Assembly (NCBI GenBank): GCA_033296885.1
Contig: MU863883.1
Coordinates: forward strand, 1-64,000
Direction of reading: 5' to 3'
Origin: Triangularia verruculosa
Lineage: Eukaryota > Ascomycota > Sordariomycetes > Sordariales > Podosporaceae
Length of the DNA stretch: 64,000 nt
This document shows, piece by piece, positions 55,739-64,000 of this stretch. The position numbers and the translations under genes are program-made. Position 1 is the stretch's first letter. The number at the start of each line of letters is the position of its first letter. Under the pieces are notes generated by a model, which ran no database searches, had not been told where the DNA came from, and was given only the letters and a program-made list of their open reading frames with translations.

Positions 55739-57450
55739 TTACGCACCAGCAACATCCTTATTCACAAGCTTCGCCCGCTCACCATAGGACCTGGTGGCAT
55801 AATCACCGGCGTGTACAATCAAGTCCTCAGCCTTGTAGTCAAACTTGCCCGACAGGTAGCTCTCCAAGATGGACTTGGTTCCGAGAGCGTACCTCTTCTG
55901 GGCATCGAGCGAAGTGCCCGACACGTGGGGGACCATGGCGTTGCCGCCACCGAAGGGGTTCTTGGCAGTCCGCAGTACGTGGTCGGCTGGGGCGGGCTGG
56001 GGAAACCAGACATCACCACCATAACCGCGGAGGTGGCCAGTGCTGAGGGCCTCAGCGACGTCCTCCTTGACGACAATGGCGCCACGGGCAGTGTTGACGA
56101 GCCATGAGCCTGTTTAATTGTCAGTTATCACCCTCCATATCGATGAGCGAAGAGAGAAACGTACCAGGCTTCATCTTAGCAATCAAATCCTTGTTAAACA
56201 ACCCCTTGGTCTTCTCGTGAAGAGGGCAGTTGATAGTGACAACATCGCACTGCGCAAGCATCTCCTCCAGGGATTCCACCCTGCGGCAGCCAATCTCCTT
56301 CTCCTTCTCGGGGCTCAGAGGCTGGTAGTCGTAGTAGAGAAGCTCCTTGCAGTCGAACGCCTTCAGCCGGCGGAGCACACGCTCGCCAATGCGGCCGACA
56401 GCAACGGTACCGACGACCTTGCCCTCGAGATCGAACTCGTTCTTGGCCGCCTCGGCAACGTCCCAACGGCCTTGCTCAATCATCTCGTGAGCGGGGACAA
56501 AGTTTCTGACGAGGACAAGAATGGTCATGACGACGTGCTCGGCGACAGAGACGACGTTGGAGCCCGTGACTTCGGCGACGGTGATGCCGCCATTGGTCTT
56601 GTTGGCGGCGTTGAGGTCGACATGGTCGGAACCGATGCCGGCTGTGATGGCGAGCTTGAGCTTCTTTGCCTTGGCGAGGCGCTCAGCGGTGAGGTAGCCG
56701 GGGTGGAATCTGTATTGTATATCAACATCAAAAGCCCCTTTCCTCTCAATCTTGAGAATACAACATACGGAGTAGTAATGATAACCTCGGCATCCACCAA
56801 CTCCTTGTCAAAAGTCGAGTTCTCGCCGTCCTTGTCAGAGGTCGTCACCAGAGTGTGACCCTGATCCTCGAGCCACTTGCGGATTCCGAGCTCGTTCTCG
56901 GTTGTCCCGAGGAGACCGGGGACCTATTTTTGTGTTCCGTCAGCCATTGCCCATTGCTTCCATATCGTCACACCACACCCCAACTGCCCCACACTTTTCT
57001 TGTTCTCGAAAAAGATGCCGGCGTCAGACGAACACACACGGCACGGGATGGCATCCCACGTTGTGCCATGGGTGTCCGCCCCACTCCCCGAATGTACGCC
57101 GAGACATAACTTCCCCAGGTTGTAACAGGACCCCGCATTTGACATCCTTCATTGACACACCATCGATACTGATGTAATGGTTCCTGTGCCGTTGATCTTA
57201 TGACGGGGGCATATGGGGGAGAGTAAGAGAAAGAGGGGATAATTACCTCCTCAGCGTGCTTTCCACCATCGTACAGGACCGCAAGTACTTTGACCTTTTC
57301 ACGTTGCGTTGTTAGCAGGCGGGTTTGTTGTTGAAGAAGAAGCGATTGGTGACGAGGACGAGGGATGATCGAACGAGGAAGGGTGGACGATCGCAGGGAG
57401 GGGAGGACAGAAACAGAACGAGAAGCGAGACGGGGGAGGAGAAATACCAT
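55739..57450 (-). CDS. fdh: NAD-dependent formate dehydrogenase, probably mitochondrial
   Basis: Oxidises formate to CO2 with reduction of NAD. Four exons give 424 residues: 57450-57247, 56923-56769, 56709-56165 and 56109-55739; intron 1 is long (323 nt). Exon 1 codes an Arg/Ser-rich presequence (MVFLLPRLASRSVSVLPSLR), then KVKVLAVLYDGGKHAEE, where cytosolic fungal FDHs begin. Family motifs are VPGLLGTTENELGIRKWLEDQGH, ITAGIGSDHVDLNAAN, TVAEVTGSNVVSVAEHVVM, the cofactor loop VVGTVAVGRIGERVLRRLKAF (GxGxxG begins with A, as in other FDHs), NTARGAIV, and the catalytic His in MVPHVSGTSLDAQ. About 190 bp separate it from the convergent upstream neighbour. Confidence 0.94.
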
Positions 57451-59440
57451 TTTGACTGATGTTTTTGTGTGAATGGTTCTTTTTAGGTAGAAGGTTCGGA
57501 TGAGAACCCAAGATGAGAGTCGAGAAGACGGGAGGATCGGATCTCTTTATAGATCTATTTTTCCCAACCGGTTCGGGGAGGTGCGGAGAAGAGAGGAATG
57601 GGGGACTTCGGCAGACACGGGGAGTCGTGGTACGTTTCTCTCTCTCTCTGTCGAATGAGAAAAGGATGGGACGGGCTGTGAGTGATGTAGCGTGTAAGTG
57701 GTGGTACTGCTACCTTGACACAAAACACCGAGGGGTAATCTGAGGATAGAACTGAAGAAAGAATGATTTGCTCTTCAAGAAGGGAAGGAAGCGGCGAGTA
57801 TTTATGTCCTTCAACCAACTTCCCCCTTTCTCTTGTCTGGCAATTGGTTCCCGCATCAAAAAAACCAAGTGAGTTAGTCCGTTCTTTGATCATCTGCCAT
57901 GCCATGCCTTTTCCTCGCGATCGTGTATCACGTTCGATTCAACTTCCCGAGAACACACTCTAACGGTATTCCCCTCACCCAGAAAGGAAGGAAGGGGGGT
58001 CCGGACATACATGGCAGCAATACGGTTGGTTGGTTGGTTGGTTGGTTGATCTTCGTTTAGCGGGCAGGAGGGAAGGGAAAGAAGGGATTCGGGAATGTGG
58101 AACACGACTTTCTCCAATTCACACAGCTGAATTAGATCTATTTCCCTATTCGCCAATTGAAACGAGAATGCAATGAAATGGGGGGAGTGTATCACACACT
58201 CGAAAACCAGAAAGCAAACTTACGATTCCGGGAGAAGAAGAACCCTCAAAATCACCCGATGAATCAATCTTTTCCGTCTGGAAGTTTGTCGACAGTACCA
58301 CTCAAGGGAAACAAAAGTATCACCGTGAATGAGCCTACGATTGTGAAGTTCGAATATAGTTTAACTCGCCGTTTGAACCACTCCTCCTCATCCGATCCTC
58401 CTCAAAGCCGACGGTCTACCCCTCACTCACTCACTCACAGTTCTTCCCATCATCCAATCTTGAAAGGGTGACATCTGCCAACGAACCACTTCTGGTTCCC
58501 TCATACAGCCGGGCAGTTCGCTCCCGTTTGCAGGACTCTGCTTCGGTACTTCAGATGAACAGCGGGGCTTCTCGGTGTTGGCTCGGTATTCGCCCTCCCT
58601 TACCTCCCGCGTCGCCTCTCCATCCCCCCTCCCCCCGCTTTCTCTCGTTCAATGACGCTCCCGGGCGGGGTAACGTATCAGTCTATGGCTAACGTCGGTT
58701 TGTCATTTCCCATCATTATTATGTTTGCTAACGAAAGAGTACATATAAGTCTTTTCTTGGCTATGATTGCGAAGGTGAACAGCTTATTTCCATGAAAGTG
58801 CTGTCCGAAATGGTCCTTGTCGGTAAGTGGACGAGACATAAGCGCTGCGGGGTAACTTTACCCAAAACAGACAAATCACAACAAACACACATCAATTCAG
58901 GGGTATATCTCCAAGCCAACACCTTGATAGCATCTTTCACTAGCGCCTAGCTGTCAATACTTCCTGATGATAGTATGATTTTCAGCCAAACGAGAACATA
59001 CCGAGCAATGGCCGACATCGATGAAACACACTCAAATATGGAGTTCATCGTAAGTCCGATTACACCTCCCACCTGGATGAGCGTATCCGCAAAACGCTCA
59101 GTTACTAACCACTCAGGGGTTATCAACAACCCTTGATATCTCTCTCGCGTTTACACAACACACAAAACACCCCGAGCAACACCGAAGCTAACATCTGAAC
59201 TATTCCAATCTGATCCGATGTTTACAAGTATTCTCATCTACACTATCCTAGTAGTACACTATTCCAGGATATGACACCCCGAACCCATGAACCGTTTACT
59301 CCGAAATCCTGTGCCCTGAACTCCTCGCAAAAGACAAGAAACACCATGGCTCATGCTAACCCTTATGGATCCCGATCTAGCCCACAATGCAAGACTCTAT
59401 CCGGAACACAACGCTTCAGTATCATAAACACCCCCTTTTC
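57451..59440. other. Long intergenic region: FDH promoter and DUF3684 gene 3' flank
   Basis: About 2 kb with C/T-rich segments (58380-58670) and no convincing ORF. It includes a (TTGG)n stretch listed separately. Its size suggests an extended FDH promoter and leader. Confidence 0.5.
58024..58048. repeat. (TTGG)n microsatellite
   Basis: About six perfect GGTT units in the FDH upstream region. Confidence 0.9.
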
Positions 59441-62400
59441 TCACCAGTAACTAGCCCCATTATTCGGTCCAAAACGTCCCTCACTATAGGGCGGCGGGGC
59501 CACCTGCTGCGCCTCAGCTCTCGAAACACTCTGTTGTCTACCGCTCGGTATCCCAGTCGTCGCGGCAGTCGATGGCAACGCCGAAGGAGCCCCGGCATTC
59601 CCGCCCCAGGACACCGCCTTGGCCATCATGGCCGGAAAGTACTGCTGAATAAACGACTCCCTATCTCCATTGTTAGCCCCATCTCCTCCCCTTATCATCT
59701 TTTAGACTTAAAACTTACGTATAATAACTATGCTGAGAATCATGCGTCGTCACCAAATTGTGCGCCAGCTCGTGCGCAAGCACAACCCACCACCAGGTCG
59801 TGGCCTCCACCTTCTTCTGTCCTTCCAGTCTACCCCCTTGCTGAACACGATGGAGCTGGTTGAAGAACCTCAAATTGCAAAAGATGCTACCATTGGCATT
59901 AAAGGCAATCGTCCCGCCCGTTTCGTCGTAAAAGATATGGAGAGCCTTGGCTGGAAGGCGGTAAATCTCCCCGCAGTCTCGAAGTAGTATCTCGAACTGC
60001 TTGATAGCGTCAATGTTATTCGCCAAGAAGGTCGAAGCATCGACGGACAAATCCCTTGCGACAAACACCCTCATCCCACGCGGGGCGTCAGCAGCGAATA
60101 CTATGTTCTGTGCCGGGGTAGCATCGCAATAGGTGGCCTTTTCTTTGACCTCTCGCTCACTAGGCGGAGAGAACAAATTGGTAGAGTCGTGGGCACGGGT
60201 CGAGTTGATTGCATTCAGAAGGTTCTGGTGAACCACGGCAGGGGAGGTGACACGGCCGTCGTCTGGCTGGCGCCCCCTATTCTCTCCCGACGAACCAGGA
60301 CCCTTGGTATCCTGCTCTGTCTGGGTGGGTATGAAGTTGTTGAGTTGATTCTGCTGTTCATCATCGTCACCAGTATCCAAACCTAACCTTCGGGTCAAGT
60401 CAGAAAAGAAACCCCGCTGTTTAGGTCTCTGCTGCTGTGGCGTAGGCGGTAACGCATGGTCATCTTCAGGAGAATCATGGAAGGCTCCCGGCATGCGGTC
60501 ACGAGTAGGCGTCTTTACCTCTGCGGCGCGTGAATGTTCCCATTCCTGCTCGCGCTCTCGAATCTTGCTCTGCTCTGCCTCAAGAGCCTTGCGCCTCTCT
60601 TCCTCCGCAATCCGGGCCTCGGCGGCCTTTGCGCGCAAGATACGGTCGACATTGTATCCGCGATCCCGAAGCTGGAGCAAACCGAGCTTCAAGAACGGCT
60701 CGAAAAAGAAGTACGACGATTGATTGGGCCGGTTGAGAAGAAGCTGGCAAATGGCTTGACCGACCTGGTACATGTCCGGCTTATCGTCCTTATGTTCAGC
60801 CGCAACATAGAGAACCCAGCCGTTGTGGCCGTGGGTGCTAGCCGCGGAGCGCTTCTCTTGGTGATATTTGTTGTGGCCCTGAAGCGACCGCCTCAGTCCA
60901 ACAGAAGACACCGAGATGACCTTCAGGTTCGACTCCAGCCATTTCGCATCCCGCCTGACCAGATCTCGCTTGTCCTTTGCGTACTCATGCAAGAAAATCT
61001 TGGACCGCTCAACAACATGCTTTCTCAACCACTCTGCCCCATCCTGCCTCGATCTATGGGCCCCCACCAAGATCTCTTCCTTGACGCGACTGCCCAGGTT
61101 CTCCGAACCAAGGGCCTGGTAGAAAGCCTCGAGCGTCTCGTCCTCAGGAGCGCAAAGCAAGGACTCCTTGAAGAGCCTATAACAGATATAGTCATCCAGA
61201 ATAACAATATCTTTAGGCGCAGCCAAAATATAATGTTTCACTGGGGCCTCCTCCTCCTCGTAGCTCAGATCCTCCGACTCCTTCTGCTTACTCGTCACCA
61301 GCTCCTTCGAACCCAGCAGCCAGGCCGCGGACTTCATCTTTTTGACCAGCTCTCTGTCCTTCTTCAACGTGCCCCAATCATCCGCCAAAGATCTTAGCAA
61401 ACTCAAGTACTTGTCTGGGCTCTGCATCACACTCAGCAACCTAGCCGGCTCGCTGCACGCCAGCGTGGCAATCTCATGCTTGGTCGGCTCAGTCCTCGCC
61501 CCGCACTTGAACAAGAAGGTGTTGGCGTTGGGACCGAAATCCACAAAGTCAAAGATATCCCCATATGTAGTCGAGTTGCCAAGATAGCAGTTCTGGGGTT
61601 TGACGTACACGATCGACTCCTCTGCTTTGGCGCCAAATCCAAATGAGGCATTCTTCTTCCTCACCACCGGGACGATGGCAGCGCTCTTCAGCTGAGCCAG
61701 GGCAGTCAGGTTAAGATCCGCCAACCGACTACTAAAGTACTCGAATAAAGTGATGGCGTTGCTACGATCCTTGGGCGGGTTGGCAAGGAGCTGCTCTACA
61801 CAAAGCATGATATGAGGGTCGCGCTGGACACCGAACTTGGGTGCATGATCGTGAAGTTGTTTGCGGAGGATCTTGTATCCCAGGACAGCAGCTCGCTCGT
61901 TGACGAAGCACTGCGACGGCGCAACCAACGCCTTCTCATCGCCCTCGATGGGAAGGATCGCCTTCGGGGTTTTCGAGACATCAAAACTTGCATATCCATG
62001 CACCGAATGATTCTGGATGAAATAAGTCATGGCGTTTCTACGAAGCTCCTCGTCTGGTGAAGCCATCATTTCAACAAGTTCTGGCACAGACGGATAAGGG
62101 CGAAGTCCGAGCGTCGCGAGAAACCGGCCTTCTTTGCCAGAAGGCCTGAAGCTACCCGGAGGGCCTGGCCATTGAAGAACAGGCAGTCGTAGAGCACGAA
62201 GCGTGTCTTTTGGCTCAAACAGCTCAGAGACCTTGTACAGACGTGACGTGCCCTTCGTAGGCTCCATGCCACGAGGCCCATCCTCGGCAGGGCAAAGTGG
62301 CGACTCTCTGAGCTTCCTCATGTCGGCAGCAGGGATATCAGCTTCAACTGAAGCAAGGTACCTGATAAGCTCCATGTGGCTCCATCGTGGGGTGGCGTCT

Positions 62401-64000
62401 CCTCCGGCAGAAGGAGAGGGGCTCAGCAATCGCGTGAAGATGGTGTCCAGGTCAACTGTCTTTCTTACTCCCAGGGTCGTCAGGAACTTCTCCTTGACGT
62501 TGGCGCAGCCCTCAAGGGTTGGTAGGTCATCAAAGAGCTTGACGGAAGGAAAGAAGGACTCGCTTGGCTTTTTCATACCCATCTTTGTTGGCATGACTGT
62601 GATGTTGCGCAGCGCGGATTCAACCGAGGACTTGGAGCTTGGGCTGAGGTTGTCCCAGTTCTTCGATAGAACCGTCAGTACTTGAACTGCGAACGCGGCA
62701 TTCCTCATGAGGTTCTGCTCCTCCTTTTGTCCAGCGAACCCGATCAAAAACCGGACCCACGGCACTATGCCCAGAGGCTCCCACCCTAGAGCACGCAGCT
62801 TGACCTCAGGAATGTTGGCCGTAAAAGCATGCGGTAAACAAGTTGGCGGTACCGGGAGCGTCGCAGGAATATTCTTGTTGTGGTAAAATAGGATTGTTCC
62901 CAGTGTGATGATCTCGCCCGAGTCACCGCCTTCACTAACTGTCGCAACCGCGATATCCAAGAGCCGTTTAAGGTCGGCATGGGCATAGTCTGCAGCGGCA
63001 GCGCTGTTCGCGATCCACTGAATGAAATGGCGAAGTTGATCCTTGTCCATTGCCTTTGCACTTAGTTCTTGACAGATGTCGTCAACAGTAACATCCTTAA
63101 TCAGTTCAAAGTCAATCAATTTCCTGATGAAGGGGTCGTCCTTCATAGAGTTCAGAATGACAGGAATGCCTCCAACGAATTTGCTAACTTCCTCAGAAGA
63201 GTTCCGGACCTTGGAAGTTGACAGCACACCTCTTGACGAGAACACTTCAATCGAAGGACGTTTCCACGCAGTCCAGAAAGCCTCCTCAATAAGCTGGCCC
63301 ACCATCGAACTGGGCGTGGAATCTAAGAAGGTGTACGTCTTGAGAATATGAAGGGCCTCCGGCACAAACTTGTCGACATCGGCCGACGACGGCCCCTTCT
63401 TGTTGTCGGTAGACAAGTCGTTGAGCTTCTGGTTCAGGTCCGCCATTTCGTTAATGAAAGCAAGGCGTGAGATGATGCCTGCAACCCGCAACATGTCCTG
63501 ATTCCAGGTTCTGACCCATCGGGCATTCAGATCGATAGCCTCACGCTCGACAGTTGGGATAACAGAGGGCGCGAAGATGTGCATACCAGCACCGGTCGTC
63601 TGAGCCGTGGGGAATCCAATGAAAATGCGGCCACCAGGCTTCTTGCTAGGCAACACCGAGGCAAAGATATCTGCCACCTTTGCCGCCTGGCTCGATGCAG
63701 ACATCTCCGAGGCAACAGTCTCATCATAAGATGAAGTCAATATAGACAATTTGGTCTCCCTGGGTGGCGGCTTCTTGGTTGCACGCTCTAATTCGGCAGA
63801 AAATGAGGCACTGACATTCGTCTCAATGGTCGCGGCGGTAACACGAAGAAAGATGGTCGACGTCGACAACGCAGTGAGATCCTCCGCAATGGTATCTTGA
63901 ACTACCTGCTCTTCCCTGGCAGCCTTTCCTCGAAGTCCCGCTTGGGAAGTAGCCGAGGTAAGTCTCGAGAAGAAACTCCTAAGTGAAGGCAGTTCAGAAG
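59441..64000 (-). CDS. Large DUF3684 / HSP90-like ATPase family protein, 3' part
   Basis: Partial gene: the frame is open to the right edge, so the N-terminus with the expected GHKL ATPase domain lies outside. Exons seen are 64000(edge)-59719 and 59660-59441; the 58-nt intron joins SYYT to ESFIQQYF. About 1500 residues are visible. The long helical and mixed region (KVADIFASVLPSKKPGGRIFIGFPT, TAQTTGAGMHIFAPSVIPTVEREAIDL, PFIRKLIDFELIKDVTV) matches what I recall of DUF3684 in filamentous fungi. A charged coiled-coil segment precedes a C-terminal domain (FVARDLSVDASTFLANN, WWWVVLAHELAHNLVTTHDSQH) with an HExxH motif. The last ~60 residues are Ala/Ser/Pro-rich. The family name is from memory; function is not established. 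Confidence 0.8.

Noticed and set aside
60534..61397. 287-codon plus-strand ORF inside the DUF3684 gene
   Set aside because: Antisense to a clear coding exon; such shadows arise from codon bias, and no family feature is seen.

Overview
The window is nuclear DNA of a filamentous ascomycete, most likely a Sordariomycete of the Sordariales type. Genes are dense, on both strands, with short introns (about 50-75 nt, GTRNGY donors, CTRAC-like branch sites). Every recognisable protein is of the Pezizomycotina kind (septin Cdc3/AspB, calcineurin A, NAD-formate dehydrogenase, trimethyllysine dioxygenase). I rebuilt the exon structures by hand from splice signals and reading-frame continuity; many ORFs run through introns or stop in them. 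No virus, transposon, CRISPR or bacterial feature was seen.

Layout, left to right. A (GT)n microsatellite opens the window. Then come PRP45/SKIP (-), a p24 cargo receptor (-), a PhoD-type phosphatase (+), trimethyllysine dioxygenase (+), an SDR polyol/sugar dehydrogenase (+), calcineurin A (+), a USP7-type ubiquitin protease (-), a mitochondrial PDK/BCKDK-type kinase (+), septin CDC3 (-) divergent from PWP2 (+), a questin-oxidase-like protein (-), and a beta-propeller/inositol 5-phosphatase fusion (-). After these lie a small one-span membrane protein (+), a CID/RS-domain RNA-binding-type protein (+), TIM22 (-) with an assembly gap in an intron, a secreted cyclase-family protein (-), ribosomal protein uL15 (-), a PSMG3-like proteasome chaperone (-), and the DEAH helicase DHR1/ECM16 (+). 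The right end holds an unknown repeat protein with an in-frame stop (-), MED6 (-), an MMTAG2-like RS protein (+), formate dehydrogenase (-), and the 3' part of a giant DUF3684/HSP90-like gene (-) that runs off the right edge.

Most genes are housekeeping and are not organised by pathway, although ribosome biogenesis recurs (PWP2, DHR1, uL15, snoRNAs). The most unusual region is 48,900-50,560, directly after DHR1. Six near-identical box C/D snoRNA-like units sit one per intron in a regularly spliced, apparently non-coding transcript. Its first donor is only about 93 nt past the DHR1 stop, so the array may be the spliced 3' UTR of DHR1. Both conserved guide segments appear complementary to neighbouring sites in large-subunit rRNA. 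Other points of interest are an HExxH metalloprotease-like motif at the end of the DUF3684 protein, several microexons (9-18 nt), a uL15 first exon made only of ATG with a telobox upstream, and a possible nonsense or readthrough codon at 51,425.
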